Below are positions 38,601 to 49,451 of a DNA stretch of 64,000 bases, one piece after another; position 1 is the stretch's first letter, and the number at the start of each line of letters is the position of its first letter. The position numbers and the translations under genes are program-made. The notes beneath the pieces were generated by a model. That model worked only from the letters and a program-made list of their open reading frames with translations, was not told the origin of the DNA and searched no databases. Source of the stretch: Ustilaginoidea virens (taxonomy: Eukaryota; Ascomycota; Sordariomycetes; Hypocreales; Clavicipitaceae); assembly GCF_000687475.1 (NCBI RefSeq), contig NC_057316.1, positions 3,348,001-3,412,000 of the forward strand. The letters run 5' to 3'.

Positions 38601-39838
38601 CTGACGGATTTCTTGAATTTACGGAAAGTCTACTAACTGATAGCAAGCTTTGGTCTAATATATAGCGCCAACGGCTACTAACTTTGCTTAAAGAAGCTGG
38701 ATTTAACCCTTCTATTAAGCAAGCTATCTTGCTAAAGAAGGCCCTATACGGGCTAAAACAAGCACCCCGCGAATGGCAACACCGGCTAAAAGACCTGATT
38801 TCTAGTGAAGGCTTCTTACCTTTAGCATCTGATGCTGCCGTCTTTTATAATAAGCAAACCAGCACCTTTATCGTCACTTATATTGACGACTGCCTATTAG
38901 TTGGTCCAAATATAACTTATATTAACCAGCTAAAAAGGAAATTCCATAAGGTCTATGCTATAGAAGACCGCGGTCCGGCTTCCTTCTTCCTAGGCGTACA
39001 GATTATACGAAATAGGAAGGAAGGTCTATTATGGCTACACCAAGCCCAATTTATAGCAGAGGTCTTAGCTAAATTCGGCTTACAGGATACTAAACCTCAG
39101 CTAATTCCACTTCAACCAGGGATTCTAAATGAATCTAGTGGAAAAGACCTCAGCCCTACTGATCAGAGCCTTTATCAGAGCCTTACTGGCACTATAATGT
39201 GGCTTATGATGATGACTAGGCCCGACCTAGCATTTCCTACCCAATACCTCTCTCGGTTTATGTCTAAGGCAACTAATGTGCATTTAAATGCTGCGAAAGG
39301 CAGCTTTAGCTACCTTAAAGGCACTGAGAACCTAGCTATTTGCTTTACTAAAAGCAATCAACAGCCTATTATAACCGCTTATTCTGATAGCGATTTTGCT
39401 GGCTGTAAAGAAACCTCTAAATCTACTGGAGGCTTCCTTACTACTATTAATAGTGGTCCTATTAGCTGGCGTTCTAAGCGAGCCTCTTTAGTAGTGCTAT
39501 CTACTTTAGAAGCTGAATCTAATGCATTACTTGAGACTATCCGTGAGGTACAGTGGCTTTCTAACCTTTATAAGGAGCTAGAAATTGATATTTTACGCCC
39601 TATACCGCTATATTGCGATAACCAGGGCTCCATTTCGAATTCTAACGACCCTAATCAGCATGCTCGCACTAAGCATACGCTATTAAAATTCCGGTATATT
39701 AGGGAGCAAGCCCAGCTGGGCTTGGTTAAAATTACCTATTTACCTACTAATAGTATGCCTACTGACGGTCTTACGAAGCCACTGCCGGGCCCTAAATTTA
39801 CTAGGTTCCGCGAGTTACTAGGTCTTAGGGCCTGCTAA
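35621..39838 (+). CDS. Element C polyprotein: protease-integrase-RT-RNase H with one TAG stop
   Basis: A single frame of 1,405 codons plus a terminal stop begins MAQSRPSTYK. Its only interruption is TAG at 38,663-38,665, where A and B read CAG or CAA-type Gln. The first ~65 residues match the family N-terminus. Then come EATSPT repeats and a KKKQQKKK run in place of the capsid. Protease has LLYDTGSTCHI (about 36,140). Integrase has WHIRLGH and CLACIQ, acidic residues in EGDTF and a GLAERS block. RT has YGLKQAPREW and YIDDCLL. RNase H has YSDSDFAGCKE, LEAESNALLETIREVQW, YCDNQGSI and HARTKH. Pol function would be nearly complete if the one stop were read through. Gag is missing, so autonomy is unlikely. 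Confidence 0.88.
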
Positions 39839-39959
39839 CTTATACTAACTTACTTTTACTAAGGTTTTTCTTATGTTTTTCCTTAGCACTTTTTACTGCA
39901 TTTTCTTTCCCTATCCTTTATACGATTAGCTTGCTACTACAGTAGCTAATCAGAGGGGG

Positions 39960-40707
39960 TGTTAAAATCCTATAGTAGCCTACTAGGCTGCTGGCCTTAT
40001 GCCCTACTGGCCTACTAACCTTCTGGCCCTTATACCGCCTCTTGGACTTACGGTAGTCTTACCAACCTTAGGCCTTTGCCTTTTACCTTAGGATTTTCAG
40101 TAGATTATTTACTGTATATCAAGTAAGGTAGGCCTTATTAAAAAAGGTGTGGCATTGCTAAATTAGCGTGGTTGCCTACTAGCGTGGTGGCGGCCTACTA
40201 GCGTGGTGTGGCATTGCTAAATTAGCGTGGTGGCCTACTAGCGTGGTGGCTAGTCCACTAGTGTGGTGGTTAGTTACTAGTGCGGTGACTAATTACTAGT
40301 GCGGTGGTTAGGGTGGTTGGAAATGTCGGATATAGCGGGGTTGCTGACGTATCATAGCGAGCATTACGGGGAGCTTTCTTACTGGCTACCTTGGATGCCT
40401 GGGCCCACCCCTCCTTCGTGTATATATAGGATAGCTTTTCCCCTTCTTTCTAGATAGTAGAAGGGCAGCACAATCGAACCTGTTAATGCACTACATGCCT
40501 CTTAACTTCCACCTTCCCTGCGTTTTTGGTTATCTTATATTTGCCTTGCCTTTATACTTGCCCTGCTTTATAGCACTTGTATAGTCTTAGGACTTAGTGA
40601 AAAATCTAGTATTTATACTAAGATTAGTTCACAGGTCGCAGACAGTCTTGTGCCATCTAGCTAGCTAGTAAGGCTCTGCTTTTATAGTGACCTTGAGAAT
40701 TGCAATA
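39960..40707 (+). repeat. Element C 3' LTR (748 bp)
   Basis: Preceded by the polypurine tract CAGAGGGGG (about 39,951-39,959). The right end is followed by GAAGG and then the continuation of B. Confidence 0.9.
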
Positions 40708-40712
40708 GAAGG

Positions 40713-40964
40713 TTTTTTACCTTTAGCTTCTGATGCTGCCGTCTTTTATAATAAGCAAACCAGCACCTTTATCGTCACTTATGTTGACGATTGCCTATTA
40801 GTTAGTCCAAATATAACTTATATTAACCAGCTAAAAAGGAAATTTCATAAGGTCTATGCTATAGAAGACCGCGGTCCGGCTTCCTTTTTCCTAGGCATAT
40901 AAATTATACGAAATAGGAAGGAAGGTTTATTATGGCTACACCAAGCCCAATTTATAGCAGAGGT
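40713..40964 (+). pseudogene. Element B RT palm segment between C and D
   Basis: Continues the B frame directly after C. It carries the RT catalytic block YVDDCLL (about 40,780-40,800) and a TAA at about 40,900 where C has CAG. It ends at the D target site GAGGT. Confidence 0.88.
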
Positions 40965-41526
40965 TGTCAGAATGAAATTATTTATTGTTATTTTAGTTTA
41001 TTATTTTTGGATATCTATCGCCGACAATCTCTACACATCGCCGCATCATCAGATTGAGAAAAGTATTAAGTATTCAGTACTTATATGTATATGGCGGCTG
41101 CTAGTAAAGTTGAGTACCCAGTACTTACATACATTCCCTCACGCGCAAACATATGATGCATCACAAATTGATCACACCACTTTATCGTCGCAAATCTCGA
41201 TGCACTACAAATGCATATTTCGCCACATATCTATGATATCACAGTATGGTCATGACATTCACGTCAGATTGATTTCACTAGGGATGTTCTATGTTGGAAT
41301 ATTATGTATTTAAATCCCTAGATATTCCTACCCAAATAGTGGGAGGAATATATGGGGAGGAAGCAAGTATGCAGAATTAATGCACATCAGATTGTCCCTA
41401 CGCCTTAGTCTCGTATCTTATCTGTGCCGTTACTTTACCTTACTGCGATTTTACCATTCCACTGCCTTTATCCTTCGCATACTGCATTATCTTAGCAGGC
41501 GCAAAAAACACCGTTTTTGTTTAACA
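40965..41526 (+). repeat. Element D 5' LTR (562 bp)
   Basis: Canonical TG...CA ends. Unrelated in sequence to the A/B/C and E/F LTRs. A 113-aa open frame inside it is repeated in the 3' LTR simply because the LTRs are the same. Confidence 0.92.
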
Positions 41527-41539
41527 GTTATGAGCCCGG
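41527..41539 (+). promoter_or_regulatory. Element D primer-binding site
   Basis: GTTATGAGCCCGG directly follows the LTR. It is the same iMet half-tRNA word used by the unrelated A/B/C family. Confidence 0.7.
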
Positions 41540-42362
41540 TTTGCACCCGGTAAATCGCTTTATTCTATCTATTTTATCCTTTCGATTTCTCTCCGACTAT
41601 TATTCGCGTGCATTTATTGCCAGCTGCACGCCGACAAATTACCAGCTGGTCCGACGGATTACCAGCTGTTTCCCCCTTTTATTATATACGCAAACAACTG
41701 CGTACTGACTTTAGCCAGCTGCACGCAGCTGTGCATAGGTTTGCAAGAGTGCAATTACGCATTCTATGCAATATCAATCTTTTCTTGCTGCTATATTTCT
41801 TATACCTCTGTGCTAATATTATTACTAGGACCGTATAAACGCGTGATAAATAGCGTGCAAACCAGCACAATCGCGCATTTTCACATTGCAATTCTGTCAC
41901 CTTAATCCGACCTTCGCCGTACAACGCGCAATAGGCATACCGACTGCTTACCTACGCACCTTCTATTATATCGTCGCTATCTTGCCAGACGATTTTCTAC
42001 GATTAAATATTCTTTCCGACGAAGAAATCAGCCTCAGGCAAAAGTTCTGCTAGGGCACCCGTGCCGCCATACAAATTGCTAGTGCAAGGCACAGCCCAAA
42101 AGAACGCAGCAGTGCCGATACATTTGCCTGCGCGAAACATTTCTTCTGACTTAGGAAGCCGGCAAGCGACTTTTGACTACTAAGGCCGGAAGACCATAAG
42201 TGTGGTATATTGTGACTGGATTGACTGGATTGACCACCTGGATTGATCCCTTTTGCCTAGGACTATTTACCGGGACTATTTTGCCCTTTGGATTTACTTG
42301 GACCTTTATCCGTTAGATTTTCTTTGACTAAGGCTAGGTTGTTATTCTTTCTTATTGTTATT

Positions 42363-42432
42363 CTTTCCTATCTATCTTACCTATCCTACCTATCCTACCC
42401 ATCCTACCTATCCTACCTATCCTGCCTTTCTT
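42363..42432 (+). repeat. Tandem 9-bp repeat in the element D leader
   Basis: CTATCCTAC-type units in about seven imperfect copies just before the gag ATG. They read as a pyrimidine-rich leader and are unlikely to be translated, since no ATG precedes them in frame. Confidence 0.75.
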
Positions 42433-42444
42433 ACCTATTCCACT

Positions 42445-43371
42445 ATGGCTACCAATACCGACCTGGGGAACCCGGCAAACTTCCAACTGCTAGGCAGTAA
42501 AGACTGGTTTAAATGGATCTCGATTATTGAGAAGTTCGCTGTCAACGAAAATATCTGGGCCTATATCAACCCTTCTATGCAAGATAGGCCTACTTTACAA
42601 CAACCCGTTGAGCCTACTGCTTCTACCATCAAGCCTTATGCTTCCTCTATCCTTGACCTCGACGATTCTGATTTTACTAGGTTGCAGTATATAACGAATG
42701 TCTATAGGACTGCCCTACAGGATTATAAGGATAAGAAAAAGGCTCTCGTCAATATCCAACGTTGGATTATCGCAACTATAGGCAACTACTACGATACCAT
42801 AAGCCAGGAGAATGATGTTGCCGCACAGCTATACCTGTTAAAACAACGCTTGCAGCCCACCACTTGGGACCATGAAAAAGATATCCGCCAACGCTATACA
42901 GCTGTACTGCGAAGTCCTAATAGGACTAAGATATCCAGCTGGATTACTTCCTACAAGAAAGTCCTTGCAGAAGCTATTAATATCAACATACCAGATACAC
43001 AAGGACTCCGACCAACCCAGGATTTTATCGACGCCGTGGAATCTATTGCACCAGCCTTTTCTAATTATTGGAAGAATAGAATCAAGGAAAAGCAACGCAA
43101 TAATAAAGAAGGATGGGAGAAGAAGATACCCGACGGTCATTATATCAGTGATTTATTCGAGCAAGAGTTTGCCTCACAACAACAAAGAGCACAAGGTGCC
43201 TTTGCCTCTTTCCAGGATATGCATACCACCAATAATGCAAGTAAAAATCAACAAAATAATCAACAAAAAACAACTGATATTACCAAGCCAAAACAACTAT
43301 GCATTTGTGGCCTTTTTCATCGCTGGGAAGATTGTTATATTTTAAACCAGCAAAAGGCGCCCAAGGATTGA
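42445..43371 (+). CDS. Element D Gag (308 aa)
   Basis: Starts at ATG 42,445 (MATNTDLGNPANFQL). The frame upstream is open but lacks an ATG. The N-terminal part has the G-S-K-D-W-F-K-W-I pattern typical of copia Gag. The C-terminal part carries a zinc-knuckle variant, C-I-C-G-L-F-H-R-W-E-D-C (CX1CX3HX4C), after an Asn/Gln-rich linker. It ends at TGA 43,369-43,371; the same frame then stays open to 45,033, so this stop lies exactly at the gag-protease border. The sequence is undamaged and the protein is likely functional. Confidence 0.85.
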   Translation: MATNTDLGNPANFQLLGSKDWFKWISIIEKFAVNENIWAYINPSMQDRPTLQQPVEPTASTIKPYASSILDLDDSDFTRLQYITNVYRTALQDYKDKKKALVNIQRWIIATIGNYYDTISQENDVAAQLYLLKQRLQPTTWDHEKDIRQRYTAVLRSPNRTKISSWITSYKKVLAEAININIPDTQGLRPTQDFIDAVESIAPAFSNYWKNRIKEKQRNNKEGWEKKIPDGHYISDLFEQEFASQQQRAQGAFASFQDMHTTNNASKNQQNNQQKTTDITKPKQLCICGLFHRWEDCYILNQQKAPKD

Positions 43372-45033
43372 AAGCCCAATACCACTATACTTAACAAAAT
43401 CCAATCCAAGTTTTCATCTGATCAGCGCTTTAAGGATATAGTTATCAAAGCATTGCAAGCGAAAGGAATCACGATTAATCCTATTGTGCTACAACCACCC
43501 TCTCCTTCTATATCACTAGGAAGTGCGTTTGCTAGCAAGGATAGTAATACGTTACACAACCTTGTGCAACCCAAACCGACTATATTATTAACGCCTATTA
43601 TCAGCCCACAGGCATCTCTCTCAACCACACCCTATCCACTCAAAGATTCCTGGATACTGGATAGTGGTTCTAATTTTCACATCACCAATAATAAGGAACG
43701 GTTGCTGGATTACGTACCAAACATCGAGCCCGAAACAGCATTTGCAGGCGAATCTAACCCTTCTATACTAGGATATGGAAGAGTGCGATTAAATACTAAT
43801 AAAGGCATCTTCGAGCTAATACACGTAGCATATATACCAACGTTTCATACTAATGTGGCAAGCTTGGAGCGATTTATGCGTGCGAATTACCACTGGAACT
43901 CACAGACTGGCTGGATTACACACAATAAGGACCGTTTATTTTATACCAACCGGATGTTTGGCCAGCAGGTTATTGAGTATAGCGAAGTCGCTGTTGCTAC
44001 TGCCACTACTACTACCACTACTGGGGATACTACGGTATCTTACCCAACTGGCACTGGGGATACTACGGTATCTTACCCAACTGGGGATACTACGGTATCT
44101 TACCCAACTCGCACCACTACTACTACTGGGGATACTACGGTATCTTACCCAACTGGCACTAGAGATACTACGGTATCTTACCCAACTAAGGATACTACGG
44201 TATCTTACCCTTCTGACGATACTACGGTATCTTGCCCTTCCACATCTACTACCTCTGAGGATACTACGCCTCCTTCATCTATTATTAGTAGGGAAGATCC
44301 TACTATACCAGATAAAAATATGTCTCCGTCAATCAACAATTCTGCGGCTACACAATACACAACATCTCATCCCATTCAACCCACTATAGCGCCCGCTACA
44401 GCAGTGGCTATCTCAAAGGATACCCAAAATGCGTCTGCCTCGGAAGCTACAGCTACGATATGGCATAAACGACTAGGTCACCGCGATAAAACATCCTTAG
44501 GTATAGAGGATAAAGTCACAGCGCCTTATTTATCGGCACAAAACGGCCCAGCTGAACGCTCGGGGGGTATTGCACAAATACGTGATGTTACCGTTAATGA
44601 GAACAACTATGATAGTGGTAAAGCCGCCGCTATACAACAACAACTTGGAATATACCCACCACAACATATCGATAATGCTTCTGAGTATGAGGATATAGAT
44701 GAGCTCTATATATCTCACCCTTCTACTACTGTTATACCTATTCCTACTACTACCCAGCCTTATATTCCTAGTCCTACCATGCCTTCTACTAGTACAACCT
44801 TACCTTCGACTTCTATACCTACTCGTGAACAAGCTGTTCCTAGTAAACAACAACATCTTACAGTCCAGCTACCTACCGCAGCTTCCACACAACCTTCTGA
44901 AGTAAGGACTGGTAGTCCTATACTACGAAGGTCAGCTAGGCTGGCTAGTAAGAATGCTTCTAGTACGGCTTTTATTAGCAGCTTCTTTCTAGGTACTAAG
45001 AAGTGCCTACACCGACCACTTATACCACCTTAA
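43372..45033 (+). pseudogene. Element D protease plus deleted integrase
   Basis: Continues the gag frame after the TGA. Protease motif: SWILDSGSNFHITNN (about 43,650-43,695). A Thr/Ser/Pro-rich linker with DTTVSYPT repeats follows. Then an integrase N-terminal fragment (IWHKRLGHRDKTSLG) is fused directly to the end of the integrase core (APYLSAQNGPAERSGG), so the zinc-binding Cys pair and most of the catalytic core are deleted. It ends with an LRRSARLASKNA-type segment normally found between integrase and RT, and a TAA at 45,031. There is no RT or RNase H. Confidence 0.85.
44021..44250 (+). repeat. In-frame tandem repeat in element D (27-33 bp units)
   Basis: Seven full copies of GATACTACGGTATCTTACCC plus a partial eighth, encoding D-T-T-V-S-Y-P-T repeats. 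Unit lengths vary by multiples of three, so the frame is kept. Confidence 0.9.
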
Positions 45034-45088
45034 CTAAGTAATACCGACTTGCTAGATAGAGCTAGATCCTAGCCTATCTAGGGGGGTA

Positions 45089-45650
45089 TGTCAGAATGAA
45101 ATTATTTATTGTTATTTTAGTTTATTATTTTTGGATATCTATCGCCGACAATCTCTACACATCGCCGCATCATCAGATTGAGAAAAGTATTAAGTATTCA
45201 GTACTTATATGTATATGGCGGCTGCTAGTAAAGTTGAGTACCCAGTACTTACATACATTCCCTCACGCGCAAACATATGATGCATCACAAATTGATCACA
45301 CCACTTTATCGTCGCAAATCTCGATGCACTACAAATGCATATTTCGCCACATATCTATGATATCACAGTATGGTCATGACATTCACGTCAGATTGATTTC
45401 ACTAGGGATGTTCTATGTTGGAATATTATGTATTTAAATCCCTAGATATTCCTACCCAAATAGTGGGAGGAATATATGGGGAGGAAGCAAGTATGCAGAA
45501 TTAATGCACATCAGATTGTCCCTACGCCTTAGTCTCGTATCTTATCTGTGCCGTTACTTTACCTTACTGCGATTTTACCATTCCACTGCCTTTATCCTTC
45601 GCATACTGCATTATCTTAGCAGGCGCAAAAAACACCGTTTTTGTTTAACA
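45089..45650 (+). repeat. Element D 3' LTR (562 bp)
   Basis: Same length and, as far as could be read, same sequence as 40,965-41,526. Preceded by a GGGGGG purine run (45,081-45,086) acting as polypurine tract. Confidence 0.92.
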
Positions 45651-45655
45651 GAGGT

Positions 45656-46439
45656 TTTAGCTAAATTCGGCTTACAGGATACTAAACCTCAGCTTATTCC
45701 ACTTCAACCAGGGATTCTAAATGAATCTAGTGGAAAAGACCTTAGCCCTATTGATCAGAGCCTTTATTAGAGCCTTACTGGCACTATAATGTAGCTTATG
45801 ATGATGACTAGACCCGACCTAGCATTCCCTACCCAATACCTTTCTCGGTTTATGTCCAAGGCAACTAATGTGCATCTAAATGCTGCGAAAGGCAGCTTTA
45901 GCTACCTTAAAGGCACTGAGAACCTAGCTATTTGCTTTAGTACTACTAAAAGCAACCAACAGCCTATTATAACCGCTTTTTCTGATAGCGATTTTGCTGG
46001 CTGTAAAGAAACCTCTAAATCTACTGGAGGCTTCCTTACTACTATTAATAGTAGTCCTATTAGCTGGCGTTCTAAGCGAGCCTCTTTAGTAGTGCTATCT
46101 ACTTTAGAAGCTGAATCTGATGCATTACTTAAGACTATCCGTGAGGTACAGTGGCTTTCTAACTTTTGCAAGGAGCTGGAAATTGATATTTTACGCCCTA
46201 TACCGCTATACTGCGATAACCAGGGCTCCATTTCGAATTCTAACGACCCTAATCAGCACGCTCGCACTAAGCATACGCTATTAAAATTCCGGTATATTAG
46301 GGAGCAAGCCCAGCTGGGCTTGGTTAAAATTACCTATTTACCTACTAATAGTATGCCTGCTGACGGTCTTACCAAGCCACTGCCGGGCCCTAAATTTACT
46401 AGGTTCCGCGAGTTACTAGGTCTTAGGGCCTGCTAACTT
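45656..46439 (+). pseudogene. Element B RT end and RNase H
   Basis: Continues the B frame after D: connection, then RNase H with FSDSDFAGCKE, LEAESDALLKTIREVQW, YCDNQGSI and HARTKHTLLKFRY, ending LLGLRAC. Two RIP-type TAG stops lie near 45,769-45,795. Confidence 0.85.
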
Positions 46440-46552
46440 ATACTAACCTTTACTAAGGTTTTTCCTATGTTTTTCCTTAGCATTTTTTCTGCATTTTCTT
46501 TCCCTATCCTTTACACGATTAGCTTGCTACTACAGTAGCTAATCAGAGGGGG

Positions 46553-47308
46553 TGTTAAAATCCTATAGTAGCCTACTAGGCTGCTGGCCTTATGCCCTAC
46601 TGGCCTACTAACCTTCTGGCCCTTATACCGCCTCTTGGACTTATGGTAGTATTACCTTAGGCCTTTGCCTTTTACCTTAAGGATTTTCAGTGGATTATTT
46701 ACTGTATATCAAGTAAGGTAGGCCTTGTTGAAAAAGGTGTGGCATTGCTAAATTAGCGTGGTTGCCTACTAGCGTGGTGGCGGCCTACTAGCGTGGTGTG
46801 GCATTGCTAAATTAGCGTGGTGGCCTACTAGCGTGGTGGCTAGTCCACTAGTGTGGTGGTTAGTCATTAGCGTGGTGACTAGTTACTAGTGCGGTGGTTA
46901 GGGTGGTTGGAAAGGCTGGATATAGTGGGGCTGCTGACGTATTATATACGTGGCATAGCGAGCATTACGGGGAGCTTTCTTACTGGCTACTTTGGATGCC
47001 TGGGCCCACCCCTCCTTCGTGTATATATAGGATAGCTTTTCCCCTTCTTTCTAGATAGTAGAAGGGTAGCACAATCGAGTCTGTTAATGCACTATATGCC
47101 TCTTAACTCCCACCTTCCCTGCGTTTCTGGTTATCTTATATTTGCCTTGCCTTTACACTTGCCCTGCTTTATAGCACTTGTATAGTCTTAGGACTTGGTG
47201 AAAAATCTAGTATTTATACTAAGATTAGTTCACAGGTCGCAGACAGTCTTGTGCCATCTAGCTAGCTAGTAAGGCTCTGCTTTTATAGTGACCTTTAGAA
47301 TTGCAATA
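46553..47308 (+). repeat. Element B 3' LTR (756 bp)
   Basis: Preceded by the polypurine tract AGAGGGGG (46,545-46,552) and followed by the CATAC duplication and the resumed transposase frame. Confidence 0.9.
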
Positions 47309-47313
47309 CATAC

Positions 47314-49451
47314 TACCACTTACTTTAGGGCTATTTGGCTCTGATTTAGCAGATATATTTGAAGGGTTATATTATCTCTGTGAATTAGATGCTAGGATAG
47401 AGATAATAATCCGAGGATAAAAGTAGTTTATCTGCTTATTTATTAGCGCAATTTTAGGCAATATGCCATTTTAGTAAAGGCTAGCTGGCTATCTCAACTA
47501 TAAAGCGAAAAAGCTATATCGCTATTATCTTATATCTAGTGAAGAGCGAGCCAACCTTAATTTTAATATAGTTGAGTTTGGTCGTTATAGTGAATAGCTT
47601 TTACTTAATGCGATACGAATTAGGAATAAACCTATAAAGTTAAAGCAGGCTAGTATAGGCATAGCGTTAGGGATATACACTTAATAGCATCTAATAGATA
47701 TCCTTGGTTAGTCTCTTAATCTATATAGCTCTGCCTTTAAATCTAACTCTAATATGAAAATAGATAACCTTTTCCTAGCGCTAGACTGTATATGCAGTCG
47801 ACCCGTCGATACTGCCTATTTGGAGTATTAAGGTCTATCTAGGGTCTTAATATCTCTTATATTTAATAATATACTTACTACTGCTGGGGCGGAGCTTATA
47901 AATAATATCTTTCGCGAAATACTATTCCTATTAACCTAGAGATAACTTTAATCACCCCTACAATATTTAGATTCTTAGAGAATGCAAAAACTAGCTTGAG
48001 GCTGCGTTATTCTCCTAATTATCCTTTGCGGTTATATTAAGAGGTATTATATTAAGCCTAATGTTTTTTTAGCAATATAAAACCTTACTAAAGACTATTT
48101 TAACTTTACCTAGTTCCGTTATAATATATTATTATTTACTAGTATTAAGTAGCTTATCGCTGTATATTGGATATATACTTATTCTATACTTATAATATGC
48201 GGGCCTTATTTAGTAGATAAGAAACTTTTTTTTATATCTTAGGTTATATCTAGCCGGAAGGCAATTTAATTTCTTCTAGTGTCTTATAGTCAGGCAGCGC
48301 GTTTTAGTTAAAGTATAAATTTCCAATTTATCTATAATTATTATTTAGGACTGACTTTATGTAGCTACTGCTATCCGCTCCTGTGGCACTAAGCGATATT
48401 TCTAGCCTTTATAAAGTATAGTAGTTTCAAAACTTAATGCTAGTTAAGTTTTAATAGTTATACTATCTATTCCTAATTTTTCTTAATTGATCTATATATC
48501 TTAGAATAGTATAATAAAAGGATAGTAGTTTGATAATAAAACTCGTTTACTAAATATTTATATCGGCCTTTATTACGCTAAAGTTGCAGAGGAGTATAGC
48601 GGGACCTCTATAGTATCTACGCTTTAGGGTAAAGATAAGTATAAGTGCGTTTATTTCTATTTAAAAAGTATTATTATCTAATATTTATATTTAGATATTT
48701 TAAAAAACTTATCGGTTTAATAAACTTCTAAAATGCTGTTGCGACTTTATTATATTAATAGAATTATCAACTTATAATCGCTCTTCTTATAGATAATTAT
48801 TTCTTATATAATTATCCTGAGATTTAAGTAATTTTTAATACTATTTGAATGTAATACCTAAACCTTACTAAATCTTTTAATCTGAAACTTAGAGAGTCTT
48901 TGGAATTAGAAGATAGCCTAAACTCTATATTGCAAATAACGCTAGATGATAATTATTATAATCCTCTCGCCCTTTATGGAATAAAGCTAGGATAGCAGAT
49001 GGGTTTTATAGGAATTATATACCTAGAGAAGCTGCCAGCAGACTATACGTTCCGTTAAGCTTTTAGAGTAGCCTACTATATAGACTATAAATCTATAATT
49101 TTAGTTAATCTTAGGAAGCGGCCGCTATAGTAGTGCTAGAAAGTGGCCTTTACAATTAGGTATATTAGGCTTAGTAGCACTGCTATAAATTACTAAGCTA
49201 AGGTGGCATACGCAATATAGGAGAGCGACTCTACTATAGCACTAAGAGCTTTATATTAATACGCAGGACAGATACTAGTAAGAAATATATAAAGCTACTC
49301 AGTTTATTTATATATTTAAGGTTATATTTAAAGTATCTATTTGCTATAATTAAGTTTGTAGAATGCAATAATGGTAAGGATAAATAGGAGTTTATCCTAG
49401 AGTGCCCTATTTATAAACTAAATAGTTGCTAAATAATTATTAGATTATTAC
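47314..49451 (+). pseudogene. Tnp2/Plavaka-like transposase, central to C-terminal part
   Basis: Starts with P-L-T-L-G-L-F-G-S. Then come blocks I-S-A-I-L-G-N-M-P-F (family: F-L-G-D-M-P-Q-Q-Q), I-S-S-E-E-R-A-N, S-R-P-V-D-T-A-Y-L-E-Y (family: S-R-P-x-D-P-x-H-S-E-Y) and S-P-L-Q-Y-L-D-S (family: S-P-L-H-H-L). RIP-type TAG/TAA stops are frequent. The frame at 49,451 is not the one entering at 47,314 (difference 2,138 nt), so an intron or an indel lies between. The frame at the end runs across the solo LTR when one ATTAC is removed. Confidence 0.7.

Larger units (their letters stand above)
34154..40707 (+). mobile_element. Element C: near-intact Ty1/copia element lacking the Gag capsid segment, nested in B
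   Basis: A 6,554-bp element with 748-bp LTRs and TSD GAAGG (34,149-34,153 and 40,708-40,712). Only one difference between its LTRs was noticed (TTTACACTTG against TTTATACTTG, a CpA to TpA change). Its polyprotein frame has a single stop. It is clearly a recent insertion in B, in the same orientation. Confidence 0.93.
40965..45650 (+). mobile_element. Element D: gag-only type copia derivative, nested in B
   Basis: A 4,686-bp element with two 562-bp LTRs (TGTCAGAATG to TGTTTAACA) that look identical, and TSD GAGGT (40,960-40,964 and 45,651-45,655). The interior is GC-normal and free of RIP-type damage. It encodes Gag and protease. Integrase is reduced to fragments, and RT and RNase H are absent. 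This is the architecture of a terminal-repeat retrotransposon with GAG (TR-GAG), dependent on another element's Pol. Confidence 0.92.
28674..47308 (+). mobile_element. Element B: full-length Ty1/copia element with Gag, carrying nested C and D
   Basis: TSD CATAC (28,669-28,673 and 47,309-47,313). The span is 18,635 bp; without C, D and one TSD copy each, B is 7,385 bp. It is the only family member here that keeps the Gag capsid segment. Its reading frame is free of indels across 30,201-34,153 and stays in frame over both nested insertions, but it has many RIP-type stops. Its two LTRs differ at eight or more sites, so it is older than A, C and D. Confidence 0.92.

Noticed and set aside
40972..41313. 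113-aa open frame, repeated identically at 45,096-45,437
   Set aside because: It lies wholly inside the two LTRs of element D; identity reflects LTR identity and no protein motif is present.
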